Source of the DNA: Firm-04 sp964392175
GTDB taxonomy: Bacteria > Bacillota > Clostridia > Oscillospirales > Ruminococcaceae
NCBI GenBank assembly: GCA_964392175.1
Contig: CAYMOJ010000006.1
Coordinates: 1-64,000 of the forward strand
Length of the DNA stretch: 64,000 bases
Direction: 5' to 3'
Part shown: positions 50,841 through 59,704 of the stretch, piece after piece
Layout: the number at the start of each line of letters is the position of its first letter
How positions within the stretch are numbered: position 1 is the stretch's first letter
Program-made: the position numbers and the translations under genes
The notes under the pieces: generated by a model
Told to the model about the DNA's origin: nothing
Database searches by the model: none
Seen by the model: only the letters and a program-made list of their open reading frames with translations

Positions 50841-52115
50841 ATGATGCTACGATTCTACAATGCCGAACTGCTCACTATGGAACATGACCTCATTCTTCGC
50901 AAGGGCGAATTGTGGACAGATGGTGACCACATTTCCTATGTGGGCGATACTCCCGCAGTGCTGCCGACTTTTGATCGTGAGATCGACCTGCATGGGAAAC
51001 TTTTGATGCCCTCATTCAAGAACGCACACGCACACTCTGCCATGACTTTTTTGCGTTCCTTCGCCGAGGATGTACCCTTGCAGCAATGGCTCTTTGAAAA
51101 AGTGTTTCCTTATGAAGATCGCTTGACATCCGACGATGTCTATATCTTTACAAAGCTCGCCATCGCAGAATATCTTTCTTCCGGCTTTACTGCCGCCTTT
51201 GATATGTATTTTGAGCCACAAGCCATCGCACAGGCAAGCATTGCATGTGGCTTTCGTACCGTTCTTTGCAGCGGTATCAGCGGAGATGCAAAAGAGATTC
51301 ATCGCCTACAACAGTTGTACGAACAATTTCACAACTATCATCCGCTGGTGCAGTATCGTCTGGGATTCCATTCGGAATACACCACGACCCCTGCATTACG
51401 CAAGGAGATCGCAAAACTTGCACAGGCAGAAAAACAACCGGTGTACACACATATCAGCGAAACAAAAAAAGAACATGACGAATGCATCGCGCGCAACGGC
51501 TGTACCCCTGCACAGCATTTTGCAGAGCTCGGTCTGTGGGAATACGGCGGCGGTGGATTCCATGGAGTATGGCTGGACGCGAAAGACCGTCAGATTTTTT
51601 CTGAAAAAAATCTATATCTCGTCAGTTGCCCTGCGTCGAATGCCAAGCTTGCGAGTGGCATTGCGCCGCTGAAGGATTGTCTTTCTCAAGGGGTGCGTCT
51701 GGCACTCGGTACCGATGGTGCTGCCAGCAACAATGCAGTTGACCCCTTCCGTGAGATGTATCTCGCAACGACATTGCAGCGGCTACGCTATCATGATGCT
51801 GCTGCTGTGCCTGCCACCGAAATTCTCAGGGCGGCAACAGTCGGCTCTGCCGAAGCAATGGGGCTCCACAACTGCGATGTTTTGGCAATCGGCAAGCAGG
51901 CAGATTTCATTGTGGTGGACACAGCAATGCCCAATTTGCGTCCCATTCATGATGTCGTACGCAATCTGGTATACAGCGGCGGCAAGCAGAATATCGCGAT
52001 GACCGTTTGCGCAGGACAAATTCTGTACGAAAACGGCAATTACTGCATGGGTATGGATCTGGAAAAGCTGTATGCTGAGGCACAACAATGCGCTGAGCGT
52101 TTGACCAAGGATTAA
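50841..52115 (+). CDS. mtaD: Amidohydrolase, SAH/MTA deaminase-like
   Basis: 424-residue metal-dependent amidohydrolase. MPSFKNAHAHSAMTFLRSFA supplies the HxH metal pair; THISETKKEHDEC and GGFHGVWLDAKDR supply the two later His ligands, and LALGTDGAASNN the catalytic Asp. The family deaminates S-adenosylhomocysteine, methylthioadenosine or related nucleosides to the inosyl form. The segment before the usual HxVxLD shows FHGVWLD. AAGGA lies 8 bp before the ATG. It is co-directional with the SAH hydrolase-like gene, and a P-loop gene follows 6 bp later. Confidence 0.88.
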   Translation: MMLRFYNAELLTMEHDLILRKGELWTDGDHISYVGDTPAVLPTFDREIDLHGKLLMPSFKNAHAHSAMTFLRSFAEDVPLQQWLFEKVFPYEDRLTSDDVYIFTKLAIAEYLSSGFTAAFDMYFEPQAIAQASIACGFRTVLCSGISGDAKEIHRLQQLYEQFHNYHPLVQYRLGFHSEYTTTPALRKEIAKLAQAEKQPVYTHISETKKEHDECIARNGCTPAQHFAELGLWEYGGGGFHGVWLDAKDRQIFSEKNLYLVSCPASNAKLASGIAPLKDCLSQGVRLALGTDGAASNNAVDPFREMYLATTLQRLRYHDAAAVPATEILRAATVGSAEAMGLHNCDVLAIGKQADFIVVDTAMPNLRPIHDVVRNLVYSGGKQNIAMTVCAGQILYENGNYCMGMDLEKLYAEAQQCAERLTKD

Positions 52116-52121
52116 GGCAGC

Positions 52122-52601
52122 ATGGAGAATCAGGTCATTCTATTGTGCGGAAAAATCGCAAGTGGTAAAAGTTACTATGCTGCCACATTGCAGGCATCGC
52201 AACAAGCTGTGCTGCTTTCTTCTGATGCACTAATGCTGACAATGTTTGAGAATCAAGAAGGCGAATATCATGATTTACTGGTTGCCCGCGCAAAGCGGTA
52301 TCTGTTGGGGCTTGCAGAAGAAATTCTGCGTGGTGGTTGCGACGTGATCTTGGACTGGGGCTTTTGGACAAAGCAAAGCCGTGCCGAAATACGACAATAT
52401 TTCGCAAAAAAGCAGGTTCCCACAACATTGCATTATTTGGATATACCAAACGAGATTTGGCAGCAACGCATTGCAAAGCGCAATGCTGCGGTGCAGCGCG
52501 GTGAAGTGCAGGCATATTATGTGGATGAAGGTTTACTGCAAAAGCTTTTAGAACGCTTTGAACCGCCCGATGACGATGAAGTAGATATGTATGTTCGATA
52601 A
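52122..52601 (+). CDS. P-loop kinase/ATPase (AAA_33/zeta-like)
   Basis: 159 residues beginning MENQVILLCGKIASGKSYYA (Walker A GKIASGKS). VILDWGFWTKQSRAEIRQYF and HYLDIPNEIWQQRIAKRN follow the pattern of small AAA_33/zeta-type kinases. RNAAVQRGE is a lid-like basic segment. The substrate is unknown; related proteins phosphorylate nucleosides, sugars or antibiotics. It starts 6 bp after mtaD, with no clear own ribosome site besides AAGGCAGC, so it is probably coupled. A terminator follows at 52638. Confidence 0.8.
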   Translation: MENQVILLCGKIASGKSYYAATLQASQQAVLLSSDALMLTMFENQEGEYHDLLVARAKRYLLGLAEEILRGGCDVILDWGFWTKQSRAEIRQYFAKKQVPTTLHYLDIPNEIWQQRIAKRNAAVQRGEVQAYYVDEGLLQKLLERFEPPDDDEVDMYVR

Positions 52602-52637
52602 AGCATACTCCCCCCTCTTGGCTATATATAACAAAAT

Positions 52638-52670
52638 GCCCGATCCTTTGAAAGAGTCGGGCTTATTTTT
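52638..52670 (+). terminator. Terminator after the P-loop gene
   Basis: GCCCGA (52638-52643) pairs with TCGGGC (52657-52662), with inner A/T pairs, then TTATTTTTTA. On the minus strand it could also help end hisF transcription. Confidence 0.75.
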
Positions 52671-52712
52671 TAAATTTTGTGATGTGATGCACAAGCAATG
52701 CCACAATACGGC

Positions 52713-53468
52713 TTATCGCACAACAATACCCTTGCGACGACAATCTGCCTTTACCTGTGCAACAGTCAACTCACCAAAGTGGAACAGCGATGCAGCAAGG
52801 GCTGCGGTTGCACCCGTCTGCTGAAAGGCTGTGGCAAAATCAGAACATTTTCCCGCACCACCGCTGGCAATCACAGGAATGGTAACATTGGCACAGACAG
52901 CCTGTAGCATCTCAAGATCAAATCCACCGCGCACGCCATCCGTATCAATGGAATTGAGACAAATTTCACCTGCACCCCGCGCTTGAATCTCCTTGACCCA
53001 TTCGATCAGGTCGATGTGCATATCCATTCTGCCGCCATTAATAAATACAGTATAGCCGCCTTCTCCATTGCGTTTGGCATCAATGCCAACCACAATACAC
53101 TGAGACCCAAATTGCTCTGCCCCCTGGGAGATCAATGCAGGATTTTTAACCGCCGAAGAATTAATACTAACCTTATCTGCACCTGCACGGAGTGTATCAC
53201 GCATATCAGCAACTGATGCGATACCACCGCCAACGGTCAGGGGAATAAACACCTGCTTCGCGGTTTCACGTACCACATCGAGAAAAACACCTCTACCCTC
53301 GTAGGAGGCGACAATATCGTAAAACACCAACTCATCCGCGCCTTGACGGTTATAGTCCGCTGCACAGGCAACGGGATCACCCACATCTTTGATGCCCTCA
53401 AAATTGACACCCTTTACCACTTTGCCATGGCGCACATCCAAGCAAGGAATGATTCTCTTTGCTAGCAT
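52713..53468 (-). CDS. hisF: Imidazole glycerol phosphate synthase, cyclase subunit
   Basis: 251-residue TIM barrel forming IGP and AICAR with ammonia from HisH. It begins MLAKRIIPCLDVRHGKVVKG (catalytic Asp in CLDV), has VGGGIASVADMRD, SINSSAVKNP, the second catalytic Asp in LNSIDTDGVRGGFD and PVIASGGAGKCSDF. The start overlaps the hisA stop (TGATG), indicating coupling. It is the last his gene here; hisI/hisE are not found after it. Confidence 0.97.
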   Translation of the reverse strand: MLAKRIIPCLDVRHGKVVKGVNFEGIKDVGDPVACAADYNRQGADELVFYDIVASYEGRGVFLDVVRETAKQVFIPLTVGGGIASVADMRDTLRAGADKVSINSSAVKNPALISQGAEQFGSQCIVVGIDAKRNGEGGYTVFINGGRMDMHIDLIEWVKEIQARGAGEICLNSIDTDGVRGGFDLEMLQAVCANVTIPVIASGGAGKCSDFATAFQQTGATAALAASLFHFGELTVAQVKADCRRKGIVVR

Positions 53469-54211
53469 CAGAATGCACCTCCCATATCCCCATGCGCCGT
53501 TCGCAGCGCATCATGCAGGGAAAGCGTACCCTGATAGATGGATTTCCCGCAGATGGTACCATACAGCTTCAATTGCTTACAGGCAATGATATCCTCCATG
53601 GTATGCACACCTCCGCTGGCAATGAGGTGACATTGCCCTGCGGTTTCCCTGGCGAGCATGGCAAGCTGCTGTGTATTCACACCGGTGAGGGTACCATCCT
53701 TCGCAATATCAGTAACGATGAAATAACGCACCCCTACGGCAATCATTTCCTTGGCAAGATCGATATCACGCACATTGGAGGTTTCCAACCACCCCTCAGT
53801 AGCGACCATACCATTTTTGGCATCAATACCCACAGCGATTGCTTCGCTGCCGAATTCTGCTACAGCATCTTTCACAAGTTGCGGATCTTTCAGCGCGGCT
53901 GAACCTAAGATCACACGCGAAATTCCCATATCCAGATAAGCTGCAATGGTTTCCATATTGCGGATGCCACCACCTAGTTCCACTTTCAACGAGGTATTCT
54001 TCGCCACTGCGGTATAAATCGCACTGTTAACGGGCTTGCCCTCTTTGGCGCCATCCAAATCGACCATATGAATCCACTTCGCACCGGCTGCCTCAAAGGA
54101 TTTTGCAGTGGTCAACGGATCCTCCGCAACCTGCTGTGCGGTAGCATAATCGCCCTGTGTCAGACGCACACACTGTCCCTTATGAATATCAATGGCAGGT
54201 AAAATCAACAT
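53468..54211 (-). CDS. hisA: ProFAR isomerase
   Basis: 247-residue TIM barrel catalysing the Amadori isomerisation before HisF. It starts MLILPAIDIHKGQCVRLTQG and carries VELGGGIRNMETIAAYLDMG, the catalytic VTDIAKDGTLTG and HLIASGGVHTMEDI. The common IDLKDGKCVRL start appears as IDIHKGQCVRL here. GAGGAATG lies before the ATG, inside the hisH 3' end (7-bp overlap). Confidence 0.96.
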   Translation of the reverse strand: MLILPAIDIHKGQCVRLTQGDYATAQQVAEDPLTTAKSFEAAGAKWIHMVDLDGAKEGKPVNSAIYTAVAKNTSLKVELGGGIRNMETIAAYLDMGISRVILGSAALKDPQLVKDAVAEFGSEAIAVGIDAKNGMVATEGWLETSNVRDIDLAKEMIAVGVRYFIVTDIAKDGTLTGVNTQQLAMLARETAGQCHLIASGGVHTMEDIIACKQLKLYGTICGKSIYQGTLSLHDALRTAHGDMGGAF

Positions 54212-54816
54212 GACAGCATTCCTCCGAAATTCCGCAACATCTGCAAGCCCTGCTCCCCCGATTTTTCAGGATGGAACTGTGCACCAAACACATAACCGCC
54301 ATCGGTAATGAGCGCAGGGATCTTACCATCGTACTCAGCATATGCCACGATGTTTGCATCATCGCAAAACGCCTGATAAGAGTGTACAAAATAGGTGTAA
54401 AGAGGCTGCTCCAACCCTTTCAGCAATGGGCAATCCGCCTGCAAAACAGCCAGTTCGTTCCATCCCATATGGGGAACAATCACCCTCTTAGAAGGAATCC
54501 GATGCACACTGCCCTTGATCAAACCCAGACCTTTACAGGGTGCGACCTCATCGCTTTCTTCCAGCAACATCTGCATACCAAGGCAGATGCCAAGCAACGG
54601 TTTTTTCTTAGCCTCTTCACGGATGACTGCTACCAGACCACTTTCATTCAGCATTTGCATACCGGCAGGAAATGCACCCACCCCAGGCAGAATCAAGCCA
54701 TCGGCAGCACGCAGATCTGTAGGACTTTTTGTCAGCTGATGAGGCAAACCTAAATACTCCAGCGCATTACAAACCGAAAACAGATTGCCTGCACCGTAAT
54801 CGATCACAGCAATCAT
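54205..54816 (-). CDS. hisH: Imidazole glycerol phosphate synthase, glutaminase subunit
   Basis: 203-residue class I glutamine amidotransferase giving ammonia to HisF. It starts MIAVIDYGAGNLFSVCNALE; PLLGICLGMQMLLEES has the nucleophile Cys and FGAQFHPEKSGEQG the His and Glu of the triad. It overlaps hisB by the ATGA at 54813-54816 and hisA by 7 bp. Confidence 0.97.
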   Translation of the reverse strand: MIAVIDYGAGNLFSVCNALEYLGLPHQLTKSPTDLRAADGLILPGVGAFPAGMQMLNESGLVAVIREEAKKKPLLGICLGMQMLLEESDEVAPCKGLGLIKGSVHRIPSKRVIVPHMGWNELAVLQADCPLLKGLEQPLYTYFVHSYQAFCDDANIVAYAEYDGKIPALITDGGYVFGAQFHPEKSGEQGLQMLRNFGGMLSC

Positions 54817-55397
54817 GCTAACACTCCTTTGGTAGAAAGTACTGTGCCGTCCTCATTGGGGCGAATTGCCTTTTTGAGTGCATGGGCAAACGCCTTATAC
54901 AGTGCCTCACACTTGTGATGATCGTTGTTGCCGTACATCATATTCAAGTGCAGAGTGATCCCTGCATTGAACGCCAACGCACGAAAAAATTCTTCAGTCA
55001 AGCAGGCATCATAGCTGCCAATCATAGGATTGGTAAAACTGCCCTGGAACACCAGAAACGGTCGGTTGGAAAGATCAAGGCTACAAAAGGACAAAGCCTC
55101 ATCCATGGGAATAAACGCACTGCCATAGCGCGCAATGCCCGCCTTATTCCCCAGAGCCTGTGCCAAAGCCTGCCCCAGCACGATGCCTGTATCTTCAACA
55201 GTATGATGCGCGTCCACTTCCAGATCACCCATCGCACGGATCTGCATACTAATACCACTATGCTTAGAAAGTGCGGTCAGCATATGATCAAAAAAACCGA
55301 TTCCCGTGGTAATATCACTGTTTCCTTTTCCATCCATGGCAACAGATACGGTAATCTGTGTTTCTTTGGTATTACGTGTTACTGTGGCTTTTTGCAT
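54813..55397 (-). CDS. hisB: Imidazoleglycerol-phosphate dehydratase
   Basis: 194-residue monofunctional enzyme (no phosphatase domain). It has TGIGFFDHMLTALSKHSG, DLEVDAHHTVEDTGIVLGQA and NDHHKCEALYKAFAHALK, the metal-binding HHxxED motifs. The histidinol-phosphate phosphatase must therefore be elsewhere. The ATG is preceded by AAAGGAGG. It is coupled to hisH. Confidence 0.97.
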   Translation of the reverse strand: MQKATVTRNTKETQITVSVAMDGKGNSDITTGIGFFDHMLTALSKHSGISMQIRAMGDLEVDAHHTVEDTGIVLGQALAQALGNKAGIARYGSAFIPMDEALSFCSLDLSNRPFLVFQGSFTNPMIGSYDACLTEEFFRALAFNAGITLHLNMMYGNNDHHKCEALYKAFAHALKKAIRPNEDGTVLSTKGVLA

Positions 55398-55416
55398 CGC
55401 AATGCGCCTCCTTTAT

Positions 55417-56472
55417 TCAGCCGATTGGCTGTAGAATTTGCTCCAAAGCACTCAGCAGCAGTGTCTGCTCGCGACGATTACCTGCACAAATGCGCAGACC
55501 ATCGGCAAAGCAACGTACCGCAATGCCCTCCTTCGCAAGAGATTCAAAAATCTCACGAGCGTAAGCTGTTTTGATATAGATAAAATTGGTGCGAGTGGGA
55601 TAGACACACTCCAGAATATTCGGGTAACGCTTCACAAGCTCTGCTGCAGCTGCATAGAGGCGTTGTGTTTGCATAATCATCTCATTGCGGCACTGCTCCA
55701 AAAGAACCTTTTCACGCAACACGGTTGCTGCAATGACCTGACTGACCGCATCACAATTATAAGGGGATTTTGCGGCACGCAGCAATCCGGTCAGGTAGGG
55801 ATTTGCCACGGCAAAGCCCATACGCACAGCCGCCAAACCAATTGCCTTGGAACAGGTACGCAGTACGATCAGGTTTTCATATTCTGTTACCAGATCCATC
55901 ACCGACTCATCCCAAAAATCCATATAAGCTTCGTCGACGATTACCAAACAGGAAACCGATTGCAGCAGACGAATAACTTCATTGCGAGGCAGACCCAGTG
56001 ATGTAGGATTGCATGGATTAGAGAAAATCACAGCGTCGGCGTCCCTGCAGGCTGCAATCAGCGCATCCACATTGATTTGCAATTGCGTCGTTTTCGGAAC
56101 GACCACTGTTTCTACCTCAGACAATGCTGCATAGAAGCGGTACATGGAAAAATCATGAGAAACCGTAACCAGTTTGCTACCCTTTGCCAAAAAGCAATTG
56201 ATCAGTATGCTGATCAATTCATCTGAACCGTTCGCCGCCGTGACATCATTGACATCTGTGCCGTAATAGGTTGAAAAAGCCTGAATGGTTTCCATGGCAA
56301 GAGGATCCGGATAACGGTTAAAATCCAATTCCTCAATGCGCTCAGCGATCTTCGCTTTCAGCACCAAAGGCAAATCAAAATAGGATTCGTTAGCATCCAA
56401 GCGCACAGCATAGTTGCCTGTAATGGGATCATAAGCTTGCAGTGCGGTTATTTTTTTGGGTAAGTTGGACAT
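55417..56472 (-). CDS. hisC: Histidinol-phosphate aminotransferase
   Basis: 351-residue PLP enzyme. VRLDANESYFDLPL, AANGSDELISILINC, VIFSNPCNPTSLGLPRNEVI, the lysine region LRTCSKAIGLAAVRMGFAV and the C-terminal RTNFIYIKT are typical of HisC. It converts imidazole acetol phosphate and glutamate to histidinol phosphate. GGGAG lies before the ATG. It lies 15 bp behind hisD. Confidence 0.94.
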   Translation of the reverse strand: MSNLPKKITALQAYDPITGNYAVRLDANESYFDLPLVLKAKIAERIEELDFNRYPDPLAMETIQAFSTYYGTDVNDVTAANGSDELISILINCFLAKGSKLVTVSHDFSMYRFYAALSEVETVVVPKTTQLQINVDALIAACRDADAVIFSNPCNPTSLGLPRNEVIRLLQSVSCLVIVDEAYMDFWDESVMDLVTEYENLIVLRTCSKAIGLAAVRMGFAVANPYLTGLLRAAKSPYNCDAVSQVIAATVLREKVLLEQCRNEMIMQTQRLYAAAAELVKRYPNILECVYPTRTNFIYIKTAYAREIFESLAKEGIAVRCFADGLRICAGNRREQTLLLSALEQILQPIG

Positions 56473-56487
56473 AGCATCTCCCTCAGA

Positions 56488-57771
56488 TTATTCAAAACGG
56501 ACTGCCACTGCATTGGCATGAGCAGTCAGACCCTCTCGATTGGCAATGCAGAGGATGTCGTCTTTCGCATTGCGTAGTGCGTCCTCAGTATAATAAATAT
56601 AGCTCGAACGTTTAACAAAACTATAAACCGAAAGTGGCGAAAAGAATCTTGCTGTACCGGAAGTGGGCAAAACATGGTTGGGCCCTGCGTAATAGTCGCC
56701 CAACGGCTCTGAGGCATACTGCCCCAAGAACACGGAACCTGCGTTATCCAACTTGCCGACGTACTCCAAAGGGTTCTCCATCAGCACCTCCAAATGCTCA
56801 GGAGCAATTTCATTGGCAAGCATCACTGCCTGCGCGTTGCTCTCACAAATAAGAATTGCGCCATAATCAGCAAGCGATTTCCGGATTATTTCTGCGCGGG
56901 AAAGCTTTTGCAGCTGTCGTTCGATTTCTGCACAGGTTTCGTTCGCAATACGCTCACTGGTGGTCACCAAAATTGCCGAAGCCAACACATCATGCTCTGC
57001 CTGCGACATCAGATCCGCTGCAACATATTTCGGCACGGCAGTATCATCTGCCATGACCAGTATCTCGCTAGGGCCTGCTACCATATCAATATCCACCACG
57101 CCATACAGCAAACGCTTTGCGGTTGCCACAAAGATATTGCCCGGGCCTACGATCTTATCCACACGAGGAATGGTATCCGTGCCATAAGCAAGTGCTGCAA
57201 CTGCCTGCGCACCGCCCATGAGGAATACTCTATCCACGCCACAAAGCGATGCAGCCACCAAGATATCAGGGTTGGGCTTGCCATCCTTTCCGGGCGGCGT
57301 CACCATGATCAACTCCCCCACCCCTGCAATCTTCGCAGGAATCGCGTTCATCAGCACGCTGGAAGGATACGCTGCCGTACCACCGGGTACATACAACCCC
57401 ACACGAGCAAGCCCACGCAGACGCTGCCCCAAAATCACGCCATCATCGCGTGTATTGACAAACCCTTGCTCCTTCTGGCGATTGTGGAAATCTGCGATAT
57501 TTTCAATCGCATTGAGCAATGCCTCCACAAACTGCGGGTCAGCATTTTCCAATGCCTCTGCAATGGTGTCGGCATCCACCTCAAACTGTTCAGGGCACTT
57601 GCCATCAAACTGCTCGGTATAGGCACGCACAGCTACATCACCGTTGACGCGCACATTCTCCAAAATTTCCTCAACAGTACGAACCACCTTGGGGTCAGGC
57701 GCAGTACTGCGACTGCGCAGAGTATTTAAAAAGCGAATTTCCTCTTCACCATTACAACGAATGATTTGCAT
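56488..57771 (-). CDS. hisD: Histidinol dehydrogenase
   Basis: 427-residue zinc enzyme oxidising histidinol to histidine in two NAD steps. VGLYVPGGTAAYPSSVLMNA, DKIVGPGNIFVATAKR, DMVAGPSEILVMAD, SQAEHDVLASAI and YAGPNHVLPTSGTARF are all family signatures including zinc ligands. The start MQIIRCNGEEEIRF follows hisG by 6 bp. Confidence 0.97.
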   Translation of the reverse strand: MQIIRCNGEEEIRFLNTLRSRSTAPDPKVVRTVEEILENVRVNGDVAVRAYTEQFDGKCPEQFEVDADTIAEALENADPQFVEALLNAIENIADFHNRQKEQGFVNTRDDGVILGQRLRGLARVGLYVPGGTAAYPSSVLMNAIPAKIAGVGELIMVTPPGKDGKPNPDILVAASLCGVDRVFLMGGAQAVAALAYGTDTIPRVDKIVGPGNIFVATAKRLLYGVVDIDMVAGPSEILVMADDTAVPKYVAADLMSQAEHDVLASAILVTTSERIANETCAEIERQLQKLSRAEIIRKSLADYGAILICESNAQAVMLANEIAPEHLEVLMENPLEYVGKLDNAGSVFLGQYASEPLGDYYAGPNHVLPTSGTARFFSPLSVYSFVKRSSYIYYTEDALRNAKDDILCIANREGLTAHANAVAVRFE

Positions 57772-57777
57772 GATCCA

Positions 57778-58422
57778 TTACTCCTTATTCTCCGAAAAAA
57801 ATCGTACAATCTGATCGGTCAGAGCTTCAATTTCTTGCTGACGAAGCTTCATACTGACGGTATTCGCAATCAATCTTGCGGAGATGGGTGCCACATCTTC
57901 ATACACCTCAAGTCCGTTTTCTCTCAGTGTCGTGCCGGTCTCCACAATATCCACAATGCCATCGGACAGCTCTAACAGCGGTGCCAATTCCACCGAGCCT
58001 TCAATTTTCACGATATCCACATCCATGCCTTTGGCTTCAAAAAAACTCCGTGACACATTCGGATACTTGGTAGCGATGGTTTTCACAGAATAGCCACTGT
58101 AAAAGTCGCTACCTTTTTTGACCGCAAGCGCAAATTTGCATCTGCCAAAACCGAGATCAAGCAGCTCATAGAATTTGCCCTGCATTTCCATAATGGTATC
58201 CTTGCCCACAACACCCAGATCGCACACGCCATGTTCCACGTAGGTAATCACATCGTTTGCCTTTGCAAGCACTACTTCCATATTGCCGTTGGGAATCGGC
58301 AATATCAAGCGACGTCCCTTATTGCGTACGATGCTGCAATCGTAGTCCAAGGCTTCCAGCAAGCCGATGGTATCTTTTTCCAATCTGCCCTTGGTCAGGG
58401 CAATGCGTAAAGGACGACTCAT
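57778..58422 (-). CDS. hisG: ATP phosphoribosyltransferase, short catalytic subunit
   Basis: 214-residue short form, first committed step of histidine synthesis. It contains RIALTKGRLEKDTIGLLEA, VEHGVCDLGVVGKD and DGIVDIVETGTTLRENGLEV. The C-terminal regulatory domain of the long form is missing, so it needs HisZ, whose gene lies directly upstream and overlaps by four bases (ATGA). Confidence 0.97.
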   Translation of the reverse strand: MSRPLRIALTKGRLEKDTIGLLEALDYDCSIVRNKGRRLILPIPNGNMEVVLAKANDVITYVEHGVCDLGVVGKDTIMEMQGKFYELLDLGFGRCKFALAVKKGSDFYSGYSVKTIATKYPNVSRSFFEAKGMDVDIVKIEGSVELAPLLELSDGIVDIVETGTTLRENGLEVYEDVAPISARLIANTVSMKLRQQEIEALTDQIVRFFSENKE

Positions 58423-59618
58423 GCGGTGACCTCCGTTTCTGCTTCGGTAATCGGAAATACATTGCGAATGCCCTGCCGTTTTGCATATCCCTGTGCTTCG
58501 GCAAGGGTTTCAAACAAAGCGTGTTCTGTGACAAGCCCCTTGGCGCGCAGCGTTTCGGCAGCTTTGATAGCATCCGCCTCCAGACCCTTTGCCGCCCAGA
58601 TCAGCACATCAGCGGCAGGTCTTGCAGCCGGATCAGTTGCAAGGTGCTTAGAAAGCACTTTAACAACCGCATCTACATTGACTGCAAAGCCCGTTGCGGG
58701 AACATCATAGCCAAACTCTGCAATCAGCTTATCATATCTACCGCCGGAAAGAATCTCATCCCCATAGCCGGAAAGATAGCCGCGCAGCATCATTCCGGTA
58801 TAATAATCAGTGCGATGCACCATGCTAAGATCAACAGTCACGCGTTCTTTGCCTGCAATACAGGTAACAGTTTCCCACAGACTTTTCAGCGTATCCAGCA
58901 CATGAATAAAGGCAGGATCCGGGCAGAGAGCGGCGGCCTTTGCAAAAACCTCCTCCCCGCCAAACAAACGGGGCAGCTGACGCAAAGCCTCGGTCACATA
59001 CGATGCGGGCAGGGTATCCAGCACATCGTTGAGGGCAGGAAAATTGTTGTCCTCCACATAATCACGAATGGCTTCCTTAATCTGCGGTGATGCCTCCAGA
59101 CGATTGGTCAGCTCCCCGAAAAATGCGGCATTGCCCAGCTCAAGACGGTACTCCGTATCGCAGAACGCCAGCACATCCACGGCAGCGGCAATAACTTCTA
59201 GGTCAGCCATACGGGAATCAGAGCCGATCAATTCAATACCCGATTGCGTTACCTCATCATCTCTGCCTTTTAACGTAGGCGAAGATACATGGATACTCTG
59301 GTTATAGTAAAGACGCAGCGGCAGTGCTGCATCGCGCAGACGGGTGGCACACACACGGGCAATGGGAACGGTATTATCGGGGCGCAGTACCAATAGACGC
59401 CCCTTGCAATCGGTCAGCTTATACATTTTTTCCTGAGGAAACGGTCTTGCATCGCGATTGAACACATCATAAAACTCCAGCGTAGGGGTAATAATTTCAC
59501 TGTATCCTCTGGCAGCAAACAAATTGCGCAGCTTTTCTTCCACTTGACGACGCAGGGTACATTCCGCAAAAAGCGCGTCTCTGGTGCCCTCTGGGGTAAT
59601 ACAATCAAAACGATTCAT
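58419..59618 (-). CDS. hisZ: ATP phosphoribosyltransferase regulatory subunit HisZ
   Basis: 399-residue histidyl-tRNA synthetase paralogue without tRNA charging, needed by short HisG. It starts MNRFDCITPEGTRD and has class II-like motifs YSEIITPTLEFYDVFNRDA, LVLRPDNTVPIARVCATRLR, and SGYGDEILSGGRYDKLIAEFG. AAAGGATG precedes the ATG. First gene of the operon, behind the repeat-containing promoter region. Confidence 0.95.
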   Translation of the reverse strand: MNRFDCITPEGTRDALFAECTLRRQVEEKLRNLFAARGYSEIITPTLEFYDVFNRDARPFPQEKMYKLTDCKGRLLVLRPDNTVPIARVCATRLRDAALPLRLYYNQSIHVSSPTLKGRDDEVTQSGIELIGSDSRMADLEVIAAAVDVLAFCDTEYRLELGNAAFFGELTNRLEASPQIKEAIRDYVEDNNFPALNDVLDTLPASYVTEALRQLPRLFGGEEVFAKAAALCPDPAFIHVLDTLKSLWETVTCIAGKERVTVDLSMVHRTDYYTGMMLRGYLSGYGDEILSGGRYDKLIAEFGYDVPATGFAVNVDAVVKVLSKHLATDPAARPAADVLIWAAKGLEADAIKAAETLRAKGLVTEHALFETLAEAQGYAKRQGIRNVFPITEAETEVTA

Positions 59619-59652
59619 AATTACATCCTTTCGGAAAATTTCACTTTAGCGT

Positions 59653-59692
59653 GCTACTACATTATCATGCTACTATGTTACCATGTTATCAC
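59653..59692 (-). repeat. Tandem 16-bp repeats in the his operon promoter region
   Basis: On the plus strand GCTACTACATTATCAT (59653-59668) is followed at once by GCTACTATGTTACCAT (59669-59684) and a partial GTTATCAC. The repeats overlap the -10 box and probable transcription start, so they are a candidate operator. No T-box or His leader peptide is seen in the 86-bp gap. Confidence 0.6.
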
Positions 59693-59703
59693 GAAAAAGT
59701 CAA
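59675..59703 (-). promoter_or_regulatory. Candidate promoter of the his operon
   Basis: The minus strand shows TTGACT (59698-59703), 17 bp, TAACAT (59675-59680). A second TTGACT immediately upstream overlaps the polC stop. The -10 is imperfect. Confidence 0.55.
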
Positions 59704-59704
59704 G

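Noticed and set aside
59619..59704. T-box or histidine leader peptide before the his operon
   Set aside because: Only 86 bp are available, with no terminator pair, no T-box sequence and no His-rich short frame.
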